Shown piece after piece: positions 33,807 through 41,959 of a stretch of 64,000 nucleotides of DNA. This DNA comes from Pedobacter hiemivivus. GTDB lineage: Bacteria; Bacteroidota; Bacteroidia; Sphingobacteriales; Sphingobacteriaceae. The notes below the pieces were generated by a model that worked only from the letters and a program-made list of their open reading frames with translations, had not been told where the DNA came from and did not search any database. Numbering within the stretch: the first letter of the stretch is position 1; each line of letters starts with the position of its first letter. The stretch lies in assembly GCF_004331685.1 (NCBI RefSeq), contig NZ_SJSM01000019.1:1-64000 (forward strand), read 5' to 3'. A program made the translations under genes and the position numbers.

Positions 33807-36800
33807 TTAAAAATTATAGTTTAACTGCAGACTAAAAGTTCGTCCATAATTACGGGTAAAAGTTTTTTGCTCTCCTGCTTCGTACTTATCAGAAGTACCT
33901 TCTTTATAGCCTTCTTTTTTAAATTCCAATGGATCAGGAGAATTTTTATAAAACGCCGCGGCCTTATTAAAAATATTCCCCGCATTTAATTTAACCAGCA
34001 TCTTGTTTTTTAACCATTTATAGCTCAATTGAAGATCGGTCTGGCTCCGGGGCATTTCATAGTCAATTAATCTTGCTTCAGGTGCCACGATGTAAGTTTT
34101 TCTTCCGGCTTTGTTATAAACCACGTTAAAACCGAAACGTGATGCCTGGTATTGCAGACCTACATTTATTAAATATGGAGCTTGACCAGTCATAGGCCTT
34201 TTTATTCTCGAAATAATCTCTTCGGCAGCCTGATCCAGTGGCCTATACTTAGCTTCTACTTCCGACTTTTGTAAAGTCGCATTTCCAAACAAGGTTAAAT
34301 TGTTTAACCATTCCTTTTGCGCAATAAAATTTAAGCTCTTGCGGAGTTCAAATTCCAGACCATATACTTTCGCCCATTCTGAGTTCGAGATCAGGTAAAA
34401 CGTATTTGCATTCGCATACTGAGTTAATTCTATAGGTCTATCGAAATGTTTATAAAATCCGGTTATCGAAAATGTTTCTCCTAGTGAAGGAAACCATTCG
34501 GCACGAACATCATAATTGTTAATCTTTACACTGGTTAATCCGGCATTTTCAATCATGCCATCCAGATATGGACTATATCGGTAAAAGCTACTGTTGTCAT
34601 TCAACTCCGGGCGAACCACGGAAATAGACCATGAAGTCCTGAAATTGATCTCAGGTGTAATGCTATACGTTAAATTGGCCGATGGCAACCATCGCCATGC
34701 AGGATCCGGCTTTGGAACAAAAGTCGTCATTGAACCTCCAAGTTTTGGATTACTGATTTCAGTATACTTATAATAATCTGCACGTACTCCCCATACCATA
34801 CGTAATTTTTCACCCAGACGGTTATCGAGCATTAAATAAGCTGCATCATTCCGGCTTTTGCCAGCATAACGGTCATTAAACCACATCTGATATCCATAAC
34901 CATCCAGGCGCAGATTTTCTGGCTTCTGCATCTCTCTTACTGGAATATATCTGATGTCGGGATTAATTGCATTCGAGCTCTGAACAAAAGGTACAATTTG
35001 CCAGCTAAACCCTCCTTTTTTACGGTTACCATAGAAGCCCATTTTAAGCGTATTGCGTAAACCAGCAATATTAAAAGGTAAAGTCCCTGCCATACCCCAG
35101 CTATAATGACGCTCATCATTTTCATAATATTGGTTAGACATCGGGGCTACTCTGGGTTCAGAATATCTACCTGGAGCGTAGAGGTATACAAATTGCCCAT
35201 CTATTAACTCCGGCCCCTGTTCAGCCGTGCTTATCGCCTTTTCTTCACGGTTGATCCCTGTTCTTGCGGCATCCCATTCCAATTTTACTTTACCCAATTG
35301 GTGCTGGCCAATTAGCTTGTTTTGCATCAAACTTGTGAATATGGGATTGTCGTTCTCCCGTATATTTGGCGGACGAACGGCAATCTCATCGGTAAAATCA
35401 CTCGTGAAACCTTTTGTTCTTACCAGGTCATTATCAAACATCCGGGTATACGTATTACGCGAACTAAATCGGTGTTTCCCCAGTTTCACGCCCACATTTA
35501 ATATGGCACCCCAGGTGGTATTAAAACTATAGGAATTACCATTATTGTTGTATTCATTGGCCCATTTACCCCGGTGATAATCTTTAAAAATGGTATTATT
35601 TTGTGTATTCCGGTAACTTAAGGCTGCTGTGAAGCCCATGTTGTTAGCTTTGGCAGTGTCTAGATTTAACAGTCTTCCTAAACTAAACTGGTAATTCTGG
35701 CCAGCGGCAGCCGGAACCTTGTAAAGTGTAAAATGATCGTTCTTAAAACGTCGGCTTTGCGCATCTATGCGATCCTGAAATTCTGTAGCGGATAAAGTTT
35801 CATTTCCTTTGATCGTTCCCGGACCGGAAACAGCGGGATTAGTAACCAATAGGTTATCCGGAGCACTCCTTCCACCGTCGTCAAAACCCAGATAATCATA
35901 TTTACCACGTTTGTGCGTAAAAAAGGGCTTGCCGGTAGTCTGGTCATTATAAGATGTGCCGACAGAAAAACTCATAAAATTTTCGGTAGGCATATCCCTC
36001 GTATTGATCTGGATCAGGCCACCACCAAAGCTGGTGTTCATATCCGGAGTTACGGTTTTACTCACCACAACATTGTCCACCAGATTTGAGGGAATCATGT
36101 CGAAGGAGAAGTTGCGGCCTTGTGCCTCAGTACTGGGCAGGGCTGTACCATCCAGAACAGCAGCATTATAACGGTCTGAAATACCGCGGACCACAACAAA
36201 CTTGTTATCCATAGTACTTACGCCGCTGATGCGTTTTAAGCTCTCTCCAATATTTTTATCAGGCGTGCGCCCAATCTGTTCCGCACTAATCCCGTTGGTC
36301 ATCTCCGAAGCATTCTTCTGCCTGGTCAGTAGTCCTGCAGCAGAGGCTTTTTTATAGCCCGAGGTAACGGTTACCTCTTTCAGCCCTTTGGCATCTATTT
36401 TCATCGCCACGTTTAATGCGGTATTTTTACCTGCAGTAACCGTTACACCGGTAATGCGCTGGGTTTGAAAGGAGATATAGCTGATTTCCAGGGTATAATT
36501 TCCTGGCTTTAAACTGATGTTGTAGCCACCATCTACGGTACTCTGTACAGACTGGCCGGTCTCGAGCACCTTAACAGAAGCTCCGGGCAGGTTTTCGCCT
36601 TTATCGTCAACAATCTTACCGGAGATCCGTCCCGGCTGCTGAGGAACAGGTTTGGCTTCAATGACTACGAAATCATTAAATGGCTTGTAGCGGAGATTGG
36701 TATTGTTCAATATACTTTTCAGTGCCTCACTTACCGAAATATCAGCGGAATGAAGGGTTACTTTTTTTGTCTCCTTATCCAGCAGTTGCTCATAAAAGGA

Positions 36801-37025
36801 AAATTTAATGCCACTTTTCTTTTGCAGGATCAGCAGGCTTTCCGCTATTCCTGCATTTTTCAGCTCCAGGTTTACCTTTACTTTGCTTAAATCCTGACTA
36901 CTGGCCGGTGCCGCTACCAGCATCCCGGCAAAGGTGAGTTGTAGCGCGAGAATGATAAAAGATAGCTTCATCAGGAATATCAGTTTATTTAGTGTGTCAT
37001 CGTAGCTTATTACTACATTTTGCAT
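33807..37025 (-). CDS. TonB-dependent receptor with STN domain, locus 3
   Basis: This protein of up to 1072 residues has an STN domain (VNLELKNAGIAESLLILQKKSGI region), a carboxypeptidase-regulatory-like domain (RISGKIVDDKGENLPGASVKVLE), a plug with LKRISGVSTMDNKFVVVRGI and GGGLIQINTRDMP, and a barrel ending FSLQLNYNF. It lacks the SusC hallmark DASATAIYGSRG and has no SusD, so it is a FecA-like or OmpA-type substrate receptor and not a SusC. Met18 (36974) is a possible alternative start. FecR and sigma genes precede it. Confidence 0.9.
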   Translation of the reverse strand: MQNVVISYDDTLNKLIFLMKLSFIILALQLTFAGMLVAAPASSQDLSKVKVNLELKNAGIAESLLILQKKSGIKFSFYEQLLDKETKKVTLHSADISVSEALKSILNNTNLRYKPFNDFVVIEAKPVPQQPGRISGKIVDDKGENLPGASVKVLETGQSVQSTVDGGYNISLKPGNYTLEISYISFQTQRITGVTVTAGKNTALNVAMKIDAKGLKEVTVTSGYKKASAAGLLTRQKNASEMTNGISAEQIGRTPDKNIGESLKRISGVSTMDNKFVVVRGISDRYNAAVLDGTALPSTEAQGRNFSFDMIPSNLVDNVVVSKTVTPDMNTSFGGGLIQINTRDMPTENFMSFSVGTSYNDQTTGKPFFTHKRGKYDYLGFDDGGRSAPDNLLVTNPAVSGPGTIKGNETLSATEFQDRIDAQSRRFKNDHFTLYKVPAAAGQNYQFSLGRLLNLDTAKANNMGFTAALSYRNTQNNTIFKDYHRGKWANEYNNNGNSYSFNTTWGAILNVGVKLGKHRFSSRNTYTRMFDNDLVRTKGFTSDFTDEIAVRPPNIRENDNPIFTSLMQNKLIGQHQLGKVKLEWDAARTGINREEKAISTAEQGPELIDGQFVYLYAPGRYSEPRVAPMSNQYYENDERHYSWGMAGTLPFNIAGLRNTLKMGFYGNRKKGGFSWQIVPFVQSSNAINPDIRYIPVREMQKPENLRLDGYGYQMWFNDRYAGKSRNDAAYLMLDNRLGEKLRMVWGVRADYYKYTEISNPKLGGSMTTFVPKPDPAWRWLPSANLTYSITPEINFRTSWSISVVRPELNDNSSFYRYSPYLDGMIENAGLTSVKINNYDVRAEWFPSLGETFSITGFYKHFDRPIELTQYANANTFYLISNSEWAKVYGLEFELRKSLNFIAQKEWLNNLTLFGNATLQKSEVEAKYRPLDQAAEEIISRIKRPMTGQAPYLINVGLQYQASRFGFNVVYNKAGRKTYIVAPEARLIDYEMPRSQTDLQLSYKWLKNKMLVKLNAGNIFNKAAAFYKNSPDPLEFKKEGYKEGTSDKYEAGEQKTFTRNYGRTFSLQLNYNF

Positions 37026-37038
37026 AATTTTGTGCGTT

Positions 37039-37176
37039 ATCGGGTTATTTCTTACGAAAGATCTGTTAATCAGTACGGCTTTATTGCTGTACTGTTATTC
37101 TGCTAAGCCGCCAGGCGGTCAAACCAATGGCTTAGTAAAACTGTAAGGCCGTTCCCGGTTCGGGAGCGGTTTTTTT
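37039..37176 (+). ncRNA. Candidate antisense small RNA upstream of the locus 3 receptor
   Basis: A perfect plus-strand -7 box, TAATTTTG (37025-37032), overlaps the complement of the receptor start, and an intrinsic terminator ends at 37176. The RNA of about 135 bases would contain a hairpin with arms CTAAGCC (37103-37109) and GGCTTAG (37129-37135), with CCGCC/GGCGG inside. The layout copies the locus 1 candidate. No -33 element or transcript evidence is available. Confidence 0.42.
37149..37176 (+). terminator. Plus-strand intrinsic terminator between fecR and receptor gene
   Basis: CCGTTCCCG (37149-37157) pairs with CGGGAGCGG (37161-37169) with one wobble pair and a 3-base loop, followed by seven T on the plus strand. 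The minus strand has no U-tract here. Confidence 0.78.
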
Positions 37177-37246
37177 ATAAGTTAGTGGCTTATATCATGT
37201 TCCTCCTGTTTTTATGGGTTCCTGTTCTTTGTGTGATTGTTAATTT

Positions 37247-38251
37247 CTACCAAATGGTTATCGTTTTACCGTTCATCTTATAGTGTGTTTTGGTCGTCAC
37301 CTTTAGTACCTCCATCAATTGTTTTAGCGGCTGTGTACCATCCAGTATGATGTTCATTTTATACTCGCCGGCTTCTTTATTGCGGATTTCGATGGTTACA
37401 TTGTACCAGCGTTCAAGGACATTGACAACATTTTTTAAAGGCATGCCGGTAAAGCTGAGTTTTCCTTTTTGCCAGCCGGTCAGCTCTTCTATTGCCTGCT
37501 TCGTTTTAATTGCTGTGCCTGTGGCGGGGTTCCAGTCTACCGCATCTCCGGGCAACAATACCGCAATTGATTCCAGCTTGCCCGTATTTTCGGTCTTACG
37601 GTCTACCCTTACTTTCCCTGTAGCTACTGCGACTTGCACATCTTCTCCCTTAAAAGCATCGACCTTAAAGGAGGTACCTAATACTTGTGTTTGCACCTCT
37701 CCGGTATGGATAATAAAGGGTTTCTCAGGATTTTTAGTGATCTCAAAAAAGGCTTCTCCTTCCAATGAAATTTCACGGGTACTGTTGCCAAAATGTTCAG
37801 GATAAGTTAAGTGACTACCTGCGCCCAGGGTAACTACCGAACCATCGGATAAAGTAATTTTTGAACGCTGTCCGTTTGGATTATGGCTCGAAAGCATGGC
37901 TATGCTGGCAACCGTCTGTGTGCTATTGAGCTGTAATGCACCATAAGTTGCTATCCCAAGAATCAATACTGTCCATATTGCTGCGTATTTATAAAAATGG
38001 TTCCTTTTGATTACCAAATCTGGTTTTACATCATCCAGCCGACTGTTTAACCTATGCTGAAAGTCTTGAATGTACTGATCTGTTGCTGGTGTTTCATTTT
38101 TAAACTCCTGCCAGTCTTCGTCCATCACCTGCTCAAAAAGTTCCTGACCACCGGTTTGTAGCATCAGTCTTTTTATATACTCCTGCTCCCGCGGTGTGCA
38201 GTTGCCTGCTATGAATTTCCTGATCAGTATTTTATCTGTTTCCTGTTCCAT
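37247..38251 (-). CDS. FecR-family anti-sigma factor, locus 3
   Basis: The 334-residue protein has a cytoplasmic N-terminal helix region (FIAGNCTPREQEYIKRLML), a membrane helix (YAAIWTVLILGIATYGAL, about residues 88-105), and a periplasmic FecR domain with RSKITLSDGSVVTLGAGS and LEGEAFFEITKNPEKPF. The C-terminus carries WQKGKLSFTGMPLKNVVNVLERWYN. It connects the locus 3 receptor to its sigma factor. It starts 109 bases after the sigma gene and is 221 bases upstream of the receptor gene, a gap that holds the antisense RNA candidate. Confidence 0.92.
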   Translation of the reverse strand: MEQETDKILIRKFIAGNCTPREQEYIKRLMLQTGGQELFEQVMDEDWQEFKNETPATDQYIQDFQHRLNSRLDDVKPDLVIKRNHFYKYAAIWTVLILGIATYGALQLNSTQTVASIAMLSSHNPNGQRSKITLSDGSVVTLGAGSHLTYPEHFGNSTREISLEGEAFFEITKNPEKPFIIHTGEVQTQVLGTSFKVDAFKGEDVQVAVATGKVRVDRKTENTGKLESIAVLLPGDAVDWNPATGTAIKTKQAIEELTGWQKGKLSFTGMPLKNVVNVLERWYNVTIEIRNKEAGEYKMNIILDGTQPLKQLMEVLKVTTKTHYKMNGKTITIW

Positions 38252-38360
38252 TTATTATTGCCCTTCATACATACACACGCAGAAAGTGATGACAAGGGCT
38301 AATTGGAAATGTTATTTCTTCAACAAAACACGTAAACAACTGATATACAATCAGAATAAA

Positions 38361-38945
38361 TTAAAAAAGAAATAATAAAAGAAGGATTAAAGTTGCTTCG
38401 GTATAGGCTTTCAGATCTTCTCTGAAATAATTGAGTGCAGCTTTTATATGATTTTTCACTGTATTAACCGAGAGGTTTGTTTCCGCTGCGATTTCAGCAT
38501 GAGACATTTCGAGCTCCCTGCTCATCGTATAAACCAAACGACGCTGAGGACTAAGTTCCGCCAGTTTATCCTGATACAACGTCTGCACTTCAGCATCAAT
38601 TATAGCGTAATCTGCCGAACGGCTTAAGGGTTCATTGGAAGCCGACATGTTTTCAAGAGGTACAAATGACAATGCTTTTTTACGCCAATGACTGATGATC
38701 GCATTTTTTAACGATCTGTAGAGGTATTGATTCAAATGCTGTATTTCTGCAAATTCTGTCTGCCGCCAGAGTTTTAACATCAGATCCATCACCAGCTCTT
38801 CAGCCAACTCACGATCCTTAAGCTGCCTTCCCGCGTATTGGAGCAGGTCATCAAAATGACGACGAAATAATACATTGAAGGCCGTTTCATTGCCTTCTTT
38901 GCATTGTTTCGTCAGTATATGATCGGGTAGCTCTTTAAATGTCAT
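38361..38945 (-). CDS. ECF RNA polymerase sigma factor, locus 3
   Basis: This 194-residue sigma factor has region 2 (AFNVLFRRHFDDLLQYAGRQL, LAEELVMDLMLKLW) and region 4 (LAELSPQRRLVYTMSRELEMSHAEIAAETNLSVNTVKNHIKAAL). It should activate locus 3. Its C-terminus, EATLILLLLFLF, is again a hydrophobic tail. Upstream, TTACTTTG on the minus strand near 38968 resembles a -7 box with one mismatch. Confidence 0.9.
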   Translation of the reverse strand: MTFKELPDHILTKQCKEGNETAFNVLFRRHFDDLLQYAGRQLKDRELAEELVMDLMLKLWRQTEFAEIQHLNQYLYRSLKNAIISHWRKKALSFVPLENMSASNEPLSRSADYAIIDAEVQTLYQDKLAELSPQRRLVYTMSRELEMSHAEIAAETNLSVNTVKNHIKAALNYFREDLKAYTEATLILLLLFLF

Positions 38946-39114
38946 TTGAACGAATTCTCATGGCAAAGTAAGGCAGCTAATATTACGTTAAGGTTAAGTT
39001 TATGTGACTGTACAATTTAGATTAATATCTTTAATTATTGAGTCGGCTAAAGGTGACCAGTCCGCAGGCACCTAGGAAAGGGTTCAGATTAACAAAAGAG
39101 TTAGATCAAAGAAA

Positions 39115-39153
39115 AAGAGAGACAAATTCTAAAAAAATAGATTTGTCTCTCTT
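39115..39153 (-). terminator. Terminator downstream of tRNA-Leu
   Basis: A perfect 13-bp stem (39115-39127 with 39141-39153, core AGAGACAAAT) begins 3 bases after the tRNA 3' end. On the minus strand it is followed by a T/C-rich tract, consistent with termination of the tRNA transcript. Confidence 0.7.
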
Positions 39154-39155
39154 AG

Positions 39156-39239
39156 TGCCCGAAGAGAGACTCGAACTCTCAAGGATTGTACTCCAACGGC
39201 TTCTGAGACCGCAACGTTTACCAATTTCGCCATCCGGGC
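39156..39239 (-). tRNA. tRNA-Leu, anticodon CAG
   Basis: The 84-base gene folds as a class II tRNA. The acceptor arms are GCCCGGA and TTCGGGC with discriminator A. The anticodon loop is CTCAGAA with anticodon CAG. The long variable arm has a GGA/TCC stem, and the T arm is GAGAG-TTCGAGT-CTCTC. The CCA end is not encoded. The anticodon reads CUG leucine codons. Confidence 0.95.
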
Positions 39240-39271
39240 ATTAATAAAGTTCAGAATATCCTTTAATGCCG

Positions 39272-39279
39272 CAAATATA
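39272..39279 (-). promoter_or_regulatory. -7 box for tRNA-Leu
   Basis: The minus strand reads TATATTTG, a perfect TAnnTTTG match 32 bases upstream of the mature tRNA 5' end. This leaves a short 5' leader for RNase P removal. Confidence 0.5.
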
Positions 39280-39397
39280 GTATTATTGGCCATTTTTACG
39301 AATAACCTTCGTATAATTAATTCATCTCTTTTCTATTTGGAAACATTAAGCTGAATTTCTTAACTTACAGCACATCTACTCGTGTAACCTTAGAAAT

Positions 39398-40852
39398 ATG
39401 AACTGGCTGCTGATTGCTGAAATCGCCTACGTGCTCATCTTAATTTTAGTTTGCCTGCGCATCATTTACGATACCCGGAGCACGACAAAAACCCTTGCTT
39501 ACCTACTTTTCGCAATATTTGTCCCTTTTTTTGGAATGATCTTTTATTTCTTTTTTGGAATCAATTATCGGCACCGAAAAATGTATACCAAGAAACTATT
39601 TGAAAACGACGATCTCGCGGCAAAATTTAAACGCGACCTCCTTCATTCATCGGCAAAAACCTTTAAAGAAAGCAATGCCGAAGTCCTTAGTAATAAAGAG
39701 CTGGCCTTTATGCTTTTAAATGACTCAATGAGTCCATTAACGGCTAAAAATGCAGTAAAACTATTAATAAATGGAGAACAAAAGTTCCCAGAAGTATTAA
39801 CAGCAATTCAGGAAGCCAAATACCATATCCATATAGAATATTACATATTTGAGGATGATGAAATTGGCCAGGCACTTGCTGAAGCTATGATCGCAAAAGC
39901 CAAAGAAGGTGTTAAAGTCCGCTTTATTTACGATGATTTTGGCAGTAGAGACATTCGTAAAAAAATAGTACCATGGCTTATCGAAAACGGAGTAGAGGCC
40001 TACCCTTTCCTAAAAGTCCACTTCATTTTACTAGCCAATCGCCTCAATTATCGAAATCACCGCAAAATAATTGTAATTGATGGCTACATCTCTTTTGTAG
40101 GCGGAATTAATGTGAGTGACAGGTACATTAACAATGGCAATGCTAAGCAATTGTACTGGCGTGATACCCATTTACGCATTGATGGCCCCGGTACACAATA
40201 CCTTCAATATCTTTTTCTGTGCGATTGGAACTTCTGCGCTGAGACCATACTGGAACCAAACACCAACTTTTTCCCTACTAAAATTCCAAAAATCGCTGAA
40301 GAAAACAAAATAGTACAAATTGCTGCCAGTGGGCCCGATTCAGAGTCCCCAACTATTTTATTTTCCATCCTGCAAGCCATTAACCTGGCTACCAATGAAA
40401 TCCTGATTACCAGCCCCTATTTCATTCCTGGTGAAAGTTTGCTTGATGCACTCATCATATCATCACTGAGCGGAATTTCAGTAAAACTGCTCGTACCTGG
40501 CAAATCAGATTCTATTTTAGTAAACTCTGCGGCCAGGTCATATTACAATGATCTCCTAAAAGCTGGGGTTCAAATTTATCAATACCAAAAAGGCTTTATA
40601 CATGCAAAAACAATGGTAACGGATAAAAAAGTAGCGATGGTGGGCACTGCAAATATGGATTTCAGAAGCTTCGATCTAAACTTTGAGGTAAATGCAATTA
40701 TTTACGACGCTCAAATTGCCACTGAATTGAGTGCTAATTTTTATAACGATGTTAAAAACGCCGTAAGAATTGATCCCGAACAATGGGCTGATCGTCCTTT
40801 ATACAAGCAATTACTTGAAAAAGCAGCAAGGTTACTATCCCCTTTACTTTAA
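39398..40852 (+). CDS. cls: Cardiolipin synthase, phospholipase D family
   Basis: The 484-residue protein has two N-terminal membrane helices (IAEIAYVLILILVCLRIIY and AYLLFAIFVPFFGMIFYFFFG) and two HKD motifs at H221 (HRKIIVIDG) and H402 (HAKTMVTDKK). Together they form the active site that condenses phosphatidylglycerol into cardiolipin at the inner membrane. Length matches bacterial ClsA-type enzymes. It is a single gene with tRNA-Leu divergent upstream and a GH25 gene convergent 28 bases downstream. No clear terminator lies in that gap. Confidence 0.92.
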   Translation: MNWLLIAEIAYVLILILVCLRIIYDTRSTTKTLAYLLFAIFVPFFGMIFYFFFGINYRHRKMYTKKLFENDDLAAKFKRDLLHSSAKTFKESNAEVLSNKELAFMLLNDSMSPLTAKNAVKLLINGEQKFPEVLTAIQEAKYHIHIEYYIFEDDEIGQALAEAMIAKAKEGVKVRFIYDDFGSRDIRKKIVPWLIENGVEAYPFLKVHFILLANRLNYRNHRKIIVIDGYISFVGGINVSDRYINNGNAKQLYWRDTHLRIDGPGTQYLQYLFLCDWNFCAETILEPNTNFFPTKIPKIAEENKIVQIAASGPDSESPTILFSILQAINLATNEILITSPYFIPGESLLDALIISSLSGISVKLLVPGKSDSILVNSAARSYYNDLLKAGVQIYQYQKGFIHAKTMVTDKKVAMVGTANMDFRSFDLNFEVNAIIYDAQIATELSANFYNDVKNAVRIDPEQWADRPLYKQLLEKAARLLSPLL

Positions 40853-40880
40853 TAAAAACGTAGGTAAAAGCACAAACCAT

Positions 40881-41798
40881 TTACTTAATCAACAACCGAT
40901 CAAAAGCAAGACTATCGCCATTAAAAGCATTAAAATCTACGACATGATTGATACCCGATATTTTAGCTTTATCAGAGTGTTGCCAGAAATGCCAATTCGT
41001 AGCCTTATTTACTTTTAACTTAGGCTGATGATAATGGGCAATCCATAATGGATATTCATCAAAATGCCCCCGCAAATAGTCCTTATAAAAAGAAAGACCA
41101 GTATATATAATAGGCTTCACTCCCGTCTTCTTTTCTATATACTTTACAAATGCTGCAAGCTCTATACGCATTTTTGAGGCCGGGACATCGTTCAATTCCT
41201 CTATATCGACAACAGGCGGTAAATCCCCTGTTTCAAAACTAACGGTCTGCAGAAAGAACTTAGCTTGCCATTCTCCCGGTTTTTGGGGACGAAAGAAATG
41301 GTAGGCGCCACAAATCACACCGGCTTTTGGAGCTTCACGCCAGTTCCGTTGAAAATACGGATCTACCAGAAATAACCCCTCTGTAGCCTTTATAAAAGCG
41401 AAATCTATTCTTACATCATCTTCCTGCATAGACTTCACTTTCTTCCAGTCTATCTTACCCTGATAATAAGAAACATCAATACCATGAATATTATATCCTT
41501 TAGGGATGCGGATATTAAAGCTACTATAAGTGCGGTAATTTGGGTCTTCACCAATATCCCTAATCCAGCTCCAGGTTGAACTGAAGCCCTTAATGACGTA
41601 GCCGTAATAAAATGGAGAAAGTAGCACCAACACTACAGCAGCAATTAAAAACTTAAGGGCTAATGGCCATGGCTTTTTCTTTACAACTTTCTTTCGTGGA
41701 GTAGCTTTTCTGCGTGGACGACCAGATGCATCTGATTCGTAAGTTTGGCGGAAAGTAGGTTTTCTGGGAGTGGGTGTTTTCTTAGGTGCTGGCGGCAT
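40881..41798 (-). CDS. Membrane-anchored GH25 muramidase
   Basis: This 305-residue protein has a basic Pro-rich cytoplasmic N-terminus, one membrane helix (about 44-68) and a GH25 domain. Catalytic-type residues are in GIDVSYYQGKIDW (Asp108) and VVDIEELND (Asp/Glu pair), as in lysozymes that cut between MurNAc and GlcNAc. It would act on peptidoglycan from the inner membrane. The ATG at 41798 is preferred over the GTG at 41816, because the extra codons overlap a perfect -7 box. Termination of the upstream dipeptidase gene occurs at a long hairpin before this start. Confidence 0.9.
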   Translation of the reverse strand: MPPAPKKTPTPRKPTFRQTYESDASGRPRRKATPRKKVVKKKPWPLALKFLIAAVVLVLLSPFYYGYVIKGFSSTWSWIRDIGEDPNYRTYSSFNIRIPKGYNIHGIDVSYYQGKIDWKKVKSMQEDDVRIDFAFIKATEGLFLVDPYFQRNWREAPKAGVICGAYHFFRPQKPGEWQAKFFLQTVSFETGDLPPVVDIEELNDVPASKMRIELAAFVKYIEKKTGVKPIIYTGLSFYKDYLRGHFDEYPLWIAHYHQPKLKVNKATNWHFWQHSDKAKISGINHVVDFNAFNGDSLAFDRLLIK

Positions 41799-41805
41799 GA
41801 TGTCG

Positions 41806-41813
41806 CAAAAATA
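41806..41813 (-). promoter_or_regulatory. -7 box for the GH25 gene
   Basis: The minus strand reads TATTTTTG, an exact TAnnTTTG match, with 7 bases between it and the ATG at 41798. The transcript would have almost no leader. It also argues against the GTG start at 41816. Confidence 0.5.
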
Positions 41814-41838
41814 CACCTTTCAAGGAGGCATCCAAAAT

Positions 41839-41915
41839 AAAAACACCAATGTTCCTGATCGACATGCGCAGTACTTCTTCAGGACTGCGAGGAGAGCAGG
41901 AATATTGGTGTTTTT
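41839..41915 (-). terminator. Long composite stem-loop after the dipeptidase gene
   Basis: The 19-bp arms 41839-41857 and 41897-41915 pair with one G-U, with A- and T-runs at the base. Inside them a second perfect stem, CGCAGT (41867-41872) with ACTGCG (41884-41889), is present. It is in the right place to end the minus-strand dipeptidase transcript. It is longer and more structured than the other terminators in the window. Confidence 0.65.
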
Positions 41916-41959
41916 ACAAAAAAATTAAGCATCATGCAAAACGCACAATACCAAAGCAA

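Noticed and set aside
39038-39244. Plus-strand 68-codon frame
   Set aside because: It runs through tRNA-Leu on the other strand; the PEERLELSRIVLQRL-type translation is a usual tRNA shadow.
41799-41816. Upstream GTG start of the GH25 gene
   Set aside because: The extra codons are formed by the -7 box itself; the ATG at 41798 is a better start.
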